From Celoporthe dispersa (Eukaryota > Ascomycota > Sordariomycetes > Diaporthales > Cryphonectriaceae), in assembly GCA_016584495.1 (NCBI GenBank), contig WAID01000009.1, positions 4,278,001 to 4,342,000 on the forward strand: a stretch of DNA of 64,000 nucleotides, read 5' to 3'. Shown piece by piece: positions 47,961-58,164 of this stretch. The notes under the pieces were generated by a model that worked only from the letters and a program-made list of their open reading frames with translations, ran no database searches and was not told the origin of the DNA. Within the stretch, counting starts at the first letter, position 1. Every line of letters starts with the position of its first letter. The position numbers and the translations under genes are program-made.

Positions 47961-48332
47961 TTAGCACAACGAGGTCTTCTTGTCAGACTGAGCAGCGAGG
48001 GTGAGCCACGTGAGGAATTGCATTGGATAGTCCATGGGGATGACAGCGTTGTAAGGCTCAATATCAGGTTTCGTAGGTCTTTGCCGCCAAACATACCACT
48101 CAATAATGAACCAGTTCGGTCCAGCAAGCAACCCTTGCAAAATCACTCCGCACAGAGTGTGACGGGAGTGTCAGCGCTTAGGTTGGGGAACCAAACCATG
48201 AGGGGTTTGAGTGAACTGCTTGCGAAGGCTTCTCGGGCTCAGTATGTGTGCAAGCCGAGATGCCAATAGTTCTCGGAAGTGGCTTACCTTCACTTGGTGC
48301 TCCCAGGAATCTCGATTTCTATTCGCCAACAT
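47961..48332 (-). pseudogene. Possible remnant: one frame with an internal TGA
   Basis: Starts with an ATG at 48332 (MLANRNRDSWEHQVK), preceded by a TATA-like ATATAA. The same frame continues through a single TGA (48171-48173) into LLAGPNWFIIEWYVWRQRP and NAVIPMDYPMQFLTWLTLAA before a TAA (47961-47963). Both halves look protein-like and share one frame. Either a gene with a nonsense mutation, or two exons: a GTAAGC donor follows residue 15, but no acceptor restores the frame well. Family not recognised. Confidence 0.3.
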
Positions 48333-48619
48333 ACAGTGCTATACTGAGACAACTGCACGGCTGAGAGTCAACGTATCACAGGCGCTCTTATATGTGGTAG
48401 CAGACACAGAGGTGCCAACATGCATCTATGTGATGTTCAGTGTCAATTCACGTGGTCAGATTTGTGTATAGAACAGAATTAAATGCATGAGACCGCAGGC
48501 TGTCCAAGTCGGACCGAACGTTCCGGCTCTTGATCAACACAAAGAACGCCTCAAACAGATTCATCTGAGAATTGGCTCATGGCACAATAAAAAAAATCAT
48601 ATTTGAATCTTGGAAAGTG

Positions 48620-48768
48620 GATGAGAGAGAACAAGAAAGGACAGGAAGAAGCGGGGAATGGAGATTACGAGGGAAAGAAACTTTAAAAAAGGTAAAAAAA
48701 GAAGATGAGGAGGAGGAGGACAGAGGGAGAGAGAGGGGAAGGAAAAGAAAGGAAAAAGAAAAGGAGTA
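48620..48768 (+). repeat. Purine-rich tract
   Basis: About 150 bp almost free of pyrimidines on the plus strand (AGA/GGA/AAA mixtures), next to a pyrimidine tract 190 bp further on. Confidence 0.7.
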
Positions 48769-48958
48769 GACGGTCTTGCGACTCAGAAGCCACTCCGAAA
48801 AGATGTCCTCACTGCTCTTGAGACAGGGTTTGGTAGGATGTAGAACCTTCCTAACCACGTTGTCTTATTTGAACTACCGCCTGAGAATTAAAATCGCTAG
48901 GTGTGCTATGACTATTTGAGAATTCCTAGCGGTGAGGTGCCGGCCTCACGGGGTTTCA

Positions 48959-49040
48959 CGTTTTCATTTTCATTTTCATTTTTTTTTCTCTTTCTATTCT
49001 ATTCTAGAAGTCGTCTAAAGAAAGAAAAAGAAAGAAAAAA
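48959..49040 (+). repeat. Pyrimidine tract with ATTTTC repeats followed by purine tract
   Basis: Direct ATTTTC repeats, then T and CT runs with TATTC repeats, ending in CTAG and switching to AAAGAAAG-type purines, so the two halves can pair as an imperfect inverted repeat. Confidence 0.6.
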
Positions 49041-50073
49041 GGTAGACAGGAGAGTCCAGGCCGGCCTACAAACTCTCTCCACTCCGTACGAAATGGAACG
49101 TTCCATGGACGAGAATACCGCCTGACATGGGGAGCTGCAGTGGCTCGGGACCTCGGGAGCAACTGTCAATAGGCCGCTCAAGCCACCACAGCCGCCAGAC
49201 CGTTGGCTTCGAGAGAACCAAGCGTGGAACCTTCACTCCCAGAGAAATCAGCCTCAACTTTCGAAGCCAAAATCTCACGAATCCACTGGGCCACGATATA
49301 TCGCCTCGTATGGGGGCACGAGACAACCCAGCAGCAGACCGCCGCCCGCCTCCGCCTGTTTAAGCTTATTGTATTCACCCAGATGCGCACTGCGCAAGCC
49401 GAGCACTATGTCTCGATGATCGCCTGCAGGAGTGTGCGGGCTCCTTTGTCTAGCGGCTGGTCGTTTCCCCACAGAACAGGGTTGAATACGAGGCCAAGCT
49501 TGCCGATCCACGGCTCGATGGTACCCTTCTGTGCCCTCTGGCCCCCTTGTGGGATACACAGACATCGGAGTTTTTGGGTAGAATGGCATGTTGGATATCC
49601 CCTATGCGGCCAGCTGACCTTCAGCATTAGTCAAGAATGGCAGGAGAAGCTCGCTTGGGTTGAACCGTGATGTTACAGTGCTCACTTGGCTCGGCGCGTC
49701 GGTACGAGCTTTTGTTCCTGCAGAGGAATCCTCATGACGTCTTGGTACCTAAGGCAAGGGGGGAAAGGGGGGGGGTACTTTACCGAGCGGCTTGAAGTCT
49801 TGTCCGCATATGGCTCAATATGCACGGGAGAAGAAAGGTAAACGCAAAAAAAGAATTTTAGAAAAAAAGGTGAGACAGCCCGGGTGCATATACGTCGTTC
49901 CCTACGTCGCCCATGCCGTCGTGGTGTGAGGTCGAATGTATATAAAAGCGGGCGCACCCAGCCTGTGGGTGAGTGTATAGTCTAGTTCCTCTCTGTACTG
50001 CCATCCATCCATCAAAACACCATAGCGAACGCTCCCAAGACTTCGTTGATCATTATCCTACCTCACATCCAAG

Positions 50074-50767
50074 ATGCATTCCATCAAGCTTCTGATCCCC
50101 TCCCTTCTGTCCGCCCTCGCCCTGGCGGCTCCATCGCAGCCCAGGGCCGATGCCACCTCCATGATGGCCGACGCGGAGACATGGACCATCATGTCTATGG
50201 TACGCACCTGCGACGCGGCAGACACCACCTGCACCTGGTCTTTCAGCATCAACAACGGCACTGGCGTCACGCCTTGTGTCGAGACCGTAACAGGATCGCC
50301 GGCCTCTGAGACCAACGGAGGACCTGTGACCTGCGGCGTAAGAACTCCTGTCGAGTGACTTGGTGATAACAGTGATGGGTTATGGTTTTTCTAACCGATT
50401 ACATAGGTGTACACTGTGTCCTCTGGGTGGAGTGGTTACTTTGGCCCTGGAAACGGCTTCGTACGTCACCTGCTTCCTGATGATCTATTACCCTCTCGTC
50501 ATGAGTCTCACACCGAGGAGGTGTGCCAAGAAAGAAGAAACCTGACTAACTCAATTTCCTTATAGACGACCTTCGCGGTGGTCAACTATGCCGCCAATCT
50601 CATTGTGTACCCGGCATATGTAAGTAGCCTCAACCCTCCTGGCTCCGAAACAGGGCTTTCTTTGGTCTATGCACCAGGTTTCTAACACTGAGCAGACCGA
50701 CAACCAGATCCAGAACGGCACTGTTGTGACGCCGGACCAGAGCTACACCCCTCAGGCACTTCCCTAG
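50074..50767 (+). CDS. Secreted protein resembling fungal hypersensitive-response-inducing proteins
   Basis: Four exons: 50074-50337, 50407-50460, 50566-50619, 50696-50767; 147 aa. All introns are phase 0, and the two middle exons are exactly 18 codons each. Signal peptide of about 18 residues (ending near ALAAPSQ), then TWTIMSMVRTCDAADTTCTW, a SFSINNGTG strand, ASETNGGPVTCG, VSSGWSGYFGPGNGF, TTFAVVNYAANLIVYPAY and a final VTPDQSYTPQALP. Four cysteines. The order and the GWSGYFGPGNGFTT block match, from memory, a family of small secreted ascomycete proteins reported as elicitors of plant cell death. Its biochemical activity is not known. Strong TATA and CA-rich leader upstream. Confidence 0.85.
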
Positions 50768-52349
50768 GAGCATGACATGTTTTCATTCTTGTGATGGAAA
50801 CGAGTCGTTCCAGAGTGTGTCGTGGATGTGCGGTCAGCTAGCCAAGGGCACTATGATGGTCACGATGATATGGCATACAGCAAGGGTTCGAATAATATTG
50901 CGACAAAAGCACAGCCCCGAATTGATCGAAATCCTTATGAGTAATCGGAAATTTAGTTGATAGTTTCAATATGCAGATACATTTTCTCGATAACGCCTTT
51001 GACTTTAAATGTGCTCCTGAGCCCTGCTGCTGTATTTTCAGCCCTTGTGTCGACGTGGACAGTGGCCGCAAGGCCATACACATGATGGCTGAGCAATATC
51101 TTGCCATCGAAAAAAATTTGACAAATGTCCCAGGTTTCTCTCGAGGAATGTTTCACCCAAAAGAGGCTTTGATCGGCAAACGAAATGACGCAGGATGAAA
51201 AGCCCCAATCATCTCAACTCAATCACAAGGGAGAGATGATCCCATGAACGCCAACGCCACTGGAGGCAAAGGTATAATGCCAGAGAGTCGCCGAGAGGCT
51301 CGAGAAAGCAAAAGGAAAGCATGCGTGTTCTAACTTGAGACTGAGGAAATTAAAGGGCCAGAAGAGGCGGCAGAAGTTGTCATTTGTAGCGGGGAAGAGA
51401 GCGGCCTGGGACATACGACAGGTTTTGATCTGTCTCAGACTGAGGCCGCTTGAGACATCATGACAGCACTGAAAGGCTCCATGACTCTGCTTGAGGGCAT
51501 CATCTCAGACTCCAGTGTGTAAGTCGTCTGGTTCACAATCGCCAACCTGCCAGCCAAGCAGCCAACGTAGCAGCCCAGATGCTACTAGAGAGACTATGAT
51601 GTGGCAGAAAGTTCATAGCTGTCTCAGCAGTGCATATCTGCAAGACCCCTGCCAAGCCTGAAGTGATTAGATCTGCTTGTACTCTGAGGTAAGAATCGAT
51701 ACTAGATGTGACTTGTCAATCTGCAGCCTGCAGGGCGGTGACTAACATGATGATGCGCTGCAGTGCCAGAGTGCATAAGGCTCTTTTTGGAAATCACCTG
51801 CCATAAGTGTTGGCCTTGGTCCACGGGCGCTGTTCGCCGACGTGGCATATACAGTACTTATACATAAGTTTTTTTTTTTTTTTTTTTCAATTACGCCCTC
51901 GTTTCCCAGTTTGTATGCCACCCATACGCAGATCAATGACCAGACTGACATGCTCTTCGCGCCATGTTCTTTTTTTATTAAAAAATTAAATTCATGTATT
52001 GCCTGAAAGCTGTTAAATTCCCCGTCCTTGGATATTTACTGACATTCTCCTCTCCTAACCAGCAGAACGTTGGGCTCATACCGTCAAGTACCTTGTACAT
52101 GCTCACAAGCACGTAATGCCCATATATCAGAGGTACTGTGCACCTGCGATGAAAGACCCGCCTTTACCCGCTCCCAGAGGTGCGCTGGCCACGTGCGGGC
52201 TCCCGGGAGTTTTGCTCCGGCACTTAATCGACGTCATTAGCTCGACATGTGAACAAGAAACCGACAAAAAACACCCAAAAGAAAAAAAAACCGCAGAGCT
52301 TTACTCTTCATGCAATCAACATCATGATGGATGGATATGCAACGACACG
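50768..52349. other. Intergenic region
   Basis: No supported gene. A 20-T run lies near 51869-51888. Frames at 50772-51198 have no motifs. The last 250 bases are the leader and promoter of the HET-C-like gene. Confidence 0.5.
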
Positions 52350-54452
52350 ATGCCCTCTACCGCCTCCCTCCTCATCCTCGTCCTCCTATGTCTCCTCCTC
52401 GTACACCCTGCTGCCGCCTTTGGCGCTGGCGAGGTCCCAGCCGGCAGCGAGTTCAAGGGCATGGTGTGGCGTCACGGTGACCTCGCCGACATCCTCAAGT
52501 ACCTACCGACGTCGTTCCTCACCGGTTACCGCTTCACTAAGCTGCAGCGAAAGCAGGTGTACTTTGGGAACTGGCTGCGCGATTTCTCGCAGGTCATCGA
52601 CACGACATGTCTGGAGAACGTCCCCGAGGCCATCCTCCGCGCCATCGTCTCGGTTCTGGCCTTTATGGAGTTTGGCTTCGCCACGGACGAGTTCGACGTC
52701 ACGCGGGAGAGGCTGGGCTGCTACACGCACGTGGAGCACATCGATAACCCGCGTGGGTACCCAGACAATGCCCAGGACGTCGACGGGCGCCTGAGGGGCC
52801 CCGTTGACCCCAGAGAGCTAGAGATCGACCCGCAAACCGGTATGAAGAACTATATCGCCAACGCGGGCCAGGGCTGGGACACAGCTGCCGGCTACATCAA
52901 AGACCAGCTGTCCACGTGCATCGCGCTGGGCCGCAGAGGCCGGCGGAAGCACCAGGGCGCTGCAAAGAAGGACGCGTTCCGACACCTCGGGGGCTGCGCT
53001 GCACACGCTGGAGGATTTTGCGGCGCACAGCAACTTTACCGAGCTGTGCCTGCGCGAGCTGGGGGAGGAAGACGTCTTTGCCTTCGTCGGGGATGCATGC
53101 CAGGTCGAGGTCCCGCGCGGGCCCAGCAGGGGCAAAATGGTCGCACCCATCGTGACGGGGACGTTTGGTATGCTGGACATCTTCCACTCGTTGCTTGGCG
53201 AGGCAGATGACAAGGCCGTGTTGCAGTCCAAGGGCTCCCTGGGAGAGCTTGAGAGCGTGAGTAGCTGGCCTATCCACCCGGCAGTGCGTCTTGATCGATG
53301 GCTGACAGGGTGGTGATCAAGAAGCTCAACTACGGGGGCATGGCCTTCGACCAGCTCTTCCATCTCATCAAGGCCGGCGTTGAACAGCTGAGTAAGGTCC
53401 AGCCCGACCTCGACCCGCTCCTCAGCCAGCTGCAGGCCGTCGGCGAGATATTCAAGAAGTATTCGCCTTCTCTCGGCGACAAAGAGTCTCCGACAGATGA
53501 GGTCGCCATTACCGATGCAAACGTGCTGTGGCAGGCGATAGAGCCCGTGCTTTACCTCCACGATAGGGTCTCCAAGTACTTACATGAGGGCCTGGAGGAC
53601 ACTGAAGAGTCGACACAGGACTATTCCCACGGCCAGCTCGGGGAGTATACCAACCAGCTCGTGTTCAAATATCTCGCCATCATGATCGAGTCGTCTGTCC
53701 GGGAGCTGCGCAACGCCGTCAAGGCCGCACGAGATCGGGTCGACCAAGAAGCCGCGAAAGCCGACTCGGCACAAGTCTACCTGGACGGCACTGCATCCGA
53801 TCCGAGCCATTCGGACCTGTCCAAGGACCACTTCAGCAACATCCTCAACCAGCCCGCCGGCCTGGTCGCCACCATCACCACGAACTGGACCGTGCAGCAG
53901 GTCGTCAGATGCTGGGACGATTCCAAGCTGGATGCGGACAGCTGCATCGACGAGATCCTCACCGTCCTGCACCACCCGGCCTTCCCGCGGGAGAAGACAC
54001 CCATACAGCAGTACATGTTCGACACCGTCGAGAGGTGGTGGAACGCCAACCCGCCCGAGGAGAAGGACCGCATCCGCGCCAAGCTGACCAAGGAGAGCGT
54101 CCAGCAGCGCCAGCACGAGGACCACACCCTCACGCTCAAGGACTTCGAGGGCAAGCAGAGCGGCCCGGCAAGCTTTCCCGGCTCCTGGCCTAAAGTCCGC
54201 CAGCGGCCCAAGAAGGCCTCCTTACTCGCGGAGTGGGCAAATGATGCGATTGCCGATTTCAACTGGGCCCTGGGCATCGTGCAGAGGGGCCGACGGGGCG
54301 ACCCGTTTGGTGCGTGGGGCGAGGTGTTCGCGGCGGCGGGGTCACCAGTGCATAACCTCGTCTTGGTCTTTGTGGCGCTGGTATATAGCATTGCGCACGG
54401 TGTTATGTGGATCATCTCAAAGCTGCTCTGGCCTTTTGGCACAAGAGAATAG
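52350..54452 (+). CDS. HET-C-like protein, one apparent frameshift
   Basis: Family of the Neurospora heterokaryon-incompatibility protein HET-C, predicted secretory or membrane-associated. Exon 1, 52350-53256, and exon 2, 53322-54452. Signal peptide of about 23 residues, then FGAGEVPAGSEF, WRHGDLADILKYL, KQVYFGNWLRDFSQVID, GCYTHVEHIDNPRGYPDN, RGPVDPRELEIDPQTGMKNY and ALHTLEDFAAHSNFTELCL. The last block is reached only if one G of the run at 52989-52993 is dropped; exon 1 is 3n+1 long. The next conserved part, VAPIVTGTFGMLDIFHSLLGEA, follows cleanly. For the intron I chose the AG at 53320-53321, which joins GELES to KLNYGGMAFDQ in phase and leaves a normal distance to the GCTGAC branch at 53301. 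678 aa with a hydrophobic C-terminal segment. The glycine-rich tail of classical HET-C is absent. Confidence 0.9.
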
Positions 54453-55327
54453 AAAGAGAGGGTAAGAAAGATCACTAGTAGAAGGGCAACCTTGCTTTGG
54501 CGATCTGCCCTGGACACTCGGGGCGGCGTTTCCACCGTCAGGTTTGTATGTCACTGCCTAGAGCTCCTTTTGTCTGTAATTTTGACGTAGAGAAGTTGCG
54601 GAGGGTGTTCTTGTCCCTATTTTTTCTTCTTTCATAGCTCCTCTCACATCTCTCGACCAACATAACGGTCCCCACACCTTCTAACATGCCCGTTTTCTCA
54701 ACATCCGCCCTTGTTTGGCTCCTCATAACCACGTCTAGTGGCCTGAACACTTTGCCGTCCCGTCGTTTCAAGTGACCTTTAGTCCCAGGGGCTCGTTCCC
54801 AACACCAGCGCCATAGTGTACGAACCGGCGCGGGCCAAGCAGCCTACTTTTCTCTAGGACGCTCAGCTCGGTCGGCCCACAGGGCTGGTGGCGGGGATAC
54901 GAGATGCAGCGTATTTTCGATGCACTCGATATTATACTATGAGCTCGTTGGCGCCGTTTTGCGCTACTTCGTCCACTAATAATGCAAGAAGGCGATATGT
55001 CTGTGACTTGCTCCACGTGGGAAGTCAAAGCGGGATATGCTATGCTCTCGAATCTTTCTAGGATCACGTGAAGAGGCGGAGCGAGCGGGCATTAGGAGGA
55101 AGACGAGGTATTGCTATAAGATGGATTAGAACCCCAAATATCTACTCGGCTGTTACTTGGAATCATTGCAATTACTACCACTTCACACTCGTTCATTGTT
55201 ATCTTTCTCTCGTGCCAGACAGTCATCTGGTGTTTACTTGGTCACTCACTTTCATCGAGCCCACGCAGCGGTATTTTATTCTTGTATTAACACTCTCTTC
55301 GCAAAGTCAGTACTTCATAGACCAGAA
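54453..55327. other. Intergenic region
   Basis: 3' region of the HET-C-like gene and promoter of the next secreted protein. No gene supported. Confidence 0.5.
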
Positions 55328-57151
55328 ATGCGCTCCAACGCTCCCTTCGCCCTCGTACTCTCTGGTCTTCTAGGACGGGCCAGTACCGCAGCAATAATCG
55401 AAGGCCGAGCCACGACATGCGCCAACAATGCCCTCGCAAAACTCATGATTGCTCTACCGGCATATGCAGGCCCGTTTTGTACTTCGGCGTTCAAGCTGGC
55501 AGCCAAGACGCCGGCTGTCACCGTCACAATCTCGCCCACCGTGTAAGTGTTGCAGGGTCAGCCAGGCGCGGAAAGAAAGAAAGAAAATGGTTCTCAACGC
55601 TGATAATATCATCTTTTTTAGGACAGTTGCGACAACCTTGGTATCCACCAAGACCGTGACCAACTTGGCTGGCACGACGACAGTAGTGGTCAACGCCAAG
55701 CGTGACGAAGCCATCTCTGATATTTCTGACCTGGAAGGTCGAGCTGAGCTTGATTTCGCAGCCCTCGCGGCGATGGCTGGACTCAACCTGGCCGCGTCGT
55801 CCATGTCGTCTGCGTGTTCCTGCTTTGTCTCCAGCTACACAGCACCAACCGCCACGACCACCCTGCAAGGGAAAGCGACCACCACAGTGGCTGTTGTGAA
55901 GGCCACTTCAGTCGTCACGACCACCGTTAAGGGCGTTACAGTGTGAGGGTTCCTCGCCCTACGATATCTAATCACTTTCGAAATTCTTTTGCATCTTACG
56001 TTTTCTAACACGGGCCAAACAGCACCATCACCAGCAAGGGAGAAGGTACAAGCACCAAGACATCGACACCCTCTTCTGTGCCTTCAGCGGCGAGCCTGAG
56101 TATCGTGTCAAGTAACCCGGCCACATCTTCAGCCACTATCAGCAGCTCAGCCTCTCCCTCCGTCCTCGCCAGCGTCTCCCTCGTGAGCTCTTCCTTCGTG
56201 CCCATCACCACCCTCACCAACTCGGCAGACATATCCAGCATCAGCTCCTTGGTCTCAGCCATCCTGAGCAGCAGCACGCCTGCCCTGATCTCCAGCAGCC
56301 CGTCTACGTCTACGTCGGCCACTGTATCCACTACCACCGCCATCACCGCAGCTGGCGCTTGCGGCGCGGGTCTAAAGCCGTACAACTATAGCTCGTATGC
56401 GCTGCCGAGCACATACATGGGCTGCAACACGGGCAGCAGGACGGGCTACAGCGCGTGCCACACGGACGTCAACGGGACAGCGGTCTGCGACTCGTGCGGC
56501 AAGTGTGGGACCGGCGCGGCCTGCTGTCCGTTGCAAGCTCGGGCTGCGAATCTGCTGAGGCCCGCTTGGCACGGGCCTTCAGGGGTAGGAAGTTTTTTGC
56601 ATCTTTTCTCCCATTTTTATACTGCGCGTAGCTTATATCGTAATAAATTATATATTATAGAAATCCTGATGCTCTGAGCTTTCAAATGATACATTTAATA
56701 TATCTATATCTGCTATATTTGAGCGTTTGTTTTTGGCTGGCTCACAGCCAGCTTTTTACAGCTTTGCTACTTAATTTTTTTGGAAAATTATATTCAGCTC
56801 AAAATTGCTACTAGAAAAGCTATAAAAGTCAACTTGCTCAATATAGCAGATAAAGATTAGTCAAATATATTATTTGAAAGGCTTAATAATTAGAATTTCT
56901 ATGATACATAATTTATTAGGGTATAAGCTACACGCAGCATAAAAATGGGAGAAAAGATGCAAAAACCTCCTACCCCTGAAGGCCCGTGCCAAGCGAGCCT
57001 CTGCAGATTCGCAGCCCGAGCTTGCAACGGACAGTGTGCGAAGGACGGGGACTGTGGAACGGGCCAGGCTTGTATTATTAACTCGTATTGTAGCGCGGGG
57101 GCGGCGGTCTGTCTGCCGATTCTAGATACTTGCTATGTGACGGGTGCATAG
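55328..57151 (+). CDS. Secreted Ser/Thr-rich protein with C-terminal Cys-rich domain, interrupted by a palindromic insertion
   Basis: Exons 55328-55542, 55622-55942, 56023-56584 and 57035-57151; introns 1 and 2 are ordinary (79 and 80 nt). N-terminal signal peptide, a VTVTISPTVTVATT beta-like region, a Ser/Thr-rich stretch, then GACGAGLKPYNYSSYALPST, MGCNTGS and TAVCDSCGKCGTGAAC. The domain resumes as AKDGDCGTGQACIINSYC and ends DTCYVTGA. In between lies a 511-bp inverted-repeat element. Removing it with one TG copy restores GAAC-AKDGDC exactly. As the sequence stands, a phase-0 GTAGGA donor at 56585 and the CAG at 57032-57034 would splice out most of it, leaving 20 extra residues and an open frame (404 aa). 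Function unknown; wall or matrix association is plausible. Confidence 0.75.
56524..57034. mobile_element. 511-bp palindromic MITE-like element
   Basis: Outer ends CTGTCCGTTGCAAGCTCGGG and its reverse complement are perfect for over 30 bp. Similarity between the arms continues for about 200 bp with scattered, mainly transition, differences and weaker pairing towards the centre near 56779. Ends are GC-rich and the core is strongly AT-rich. Flanked by the dinucleotide TG (56522-56523 and 57035-57036), a likely target duplication, since deleting the element plus one TG restores the host reading frame. No transposase; it would be non-autonomous. The superfamily is not recognised. Confidence 0.85.
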
Positions 57152-57248
57152 GGTGGTAAGTGGCATTAAGACGTAGGCGCTATGGGATATTTTGTTTCTC
57201 GATGGGTTGGATGAGTTTGGTAGAGTGAAAAGGCCCAGCAGTCCTCAT

Positions 57249-58164
57249 TCAGCCTGCTTTTTGCTGTGGTGCCTTTAGCTTCTTCAAACTAATATGCCAC
57301 CCCATGATGAGCTCCTTGAAATTACATCGATGCACATGTCAGCAATCACAGGATATGTAACCTCCAATCCCGCAGATTGACTTACCAATAAGCCTGGCGA
57401 GACAAAAGCATCCGCAAGCCGGGCAGCCGTCGACATGCCTCCCCGCCACAGGACAGGACCAGGACGGCCAAGCAAGTCACGAACCACCTTTCTCGCATAC
57501 TCCTCGGGTGTCGGGAACTTGTCGTACTTGATCCAGGTCCGCCGCTCGATCGTCTCCCGCACCGGCTGGTACAGGCTGTCCCCAGGAAGCCTGTCCCCCT
57601 CCGACCGCGTCATGTTGGTCTTGATCCCGCCCGTCCTGATGACGACCACCCGGACCCCGAACGGCGCCAGCTCGGCCCGCAGGGTCCTGGAGAAGGCTGT
57701 CAGCGCCGCCTTGCTGGCGTTGTAGATGGCGTTGAAGGCAGGCACAAACACCTCGTTGACGGATCCGATGTTGGCCACTGTGCCCCTGGCCTGTATCAGC
57801 ATCGACAGGAATGCCTGCGTGACGGCGAAGGCGCCCAGGACGTTGGTGTCCATGATCCACCGCATGTCCTCGACCCGACAGTCTGTGAAGGGAAGGATGC
57901 GCGTCACCCCTGCGTTGTTGATGAGGATGTCGAGGCCGCGGTCGCCTGTGGCCTGGCGCACTGTCTCTGCCGCCTGCTCGACGGAGGCGGTGTCCGTGAC
58001 GTCCATCTCGAGGGTGCGGATGCCTATTTCTTGGAGGGAGGCCATCTTGGTGCGGTCGCGCGCGGCGGCGAAGACGAGAGACCGCGGGCGTGGAATTCTC
58101 GGGCCAGGGCGTCGCCTATGCCTCCTTGGCTGCAGCCCGTGATGAGGACTGACTTTGGAGGCAT
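57249..58164 (-). CDS. Short-chain dehydrogenase/reductase, AYR1-like (1-acyldihydroxyacetone-phosphate reductase type), one apparent frameshift
   Basis: NADPH-dependent reductase; yeast AYR1 reduces 1-acyl-DHAP in phosphatidate synthesis at lipid droplets and the ER. Exon 1, 57386-58164, and exon 2, 57249-57314; intron 57315-57385 joins SPGLL to ELIMGWHISLKKLK. Cofactor motif TGCSQGGIG near the start, then NNAGVTRILPF, IGSVNEVF (catalytic Ser), YNASKAALTAFS (Tyr and Lys) and the C-terminal WIKYDKFPTPEEYARKVV typical of AYR1. Between HARGL and VFAAARDRTKM one base is missing (about 58075-58081, CTCTC where CTCCTC would read through); exon 1 is 3n-1 long. 281 aa after allowance. It ends 97 bp from the convergent secreted-protein gene. 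Confidence 0.9.

Larger units (their letters stand above)
47499..50073. other. Long intergenic region with purine/pyrimidine tracts and one possible gene remnant
   Basis: Holds a doubtful minus-strand frame at 47961-48332 and two skewed tracts (48620-48768, 48959-49040), annotated separately. TATATAAAA at 49939-49947 lies 127 nt before the next ATG and is probably its TATA box. Frames around 49100-49670 overlap on both strands and carry no motif. Confidence 0.5.

Noticed and set aside
53257..53321. A second frameshift in the HET-C-like gene at its intron
   Set aside because: The first CAG (53308) gives the wrong phase, but it lies only 3 nt from the branch site. The AG at 53320-53321 has a normal distance and the right phase, so no extra indel is needed.
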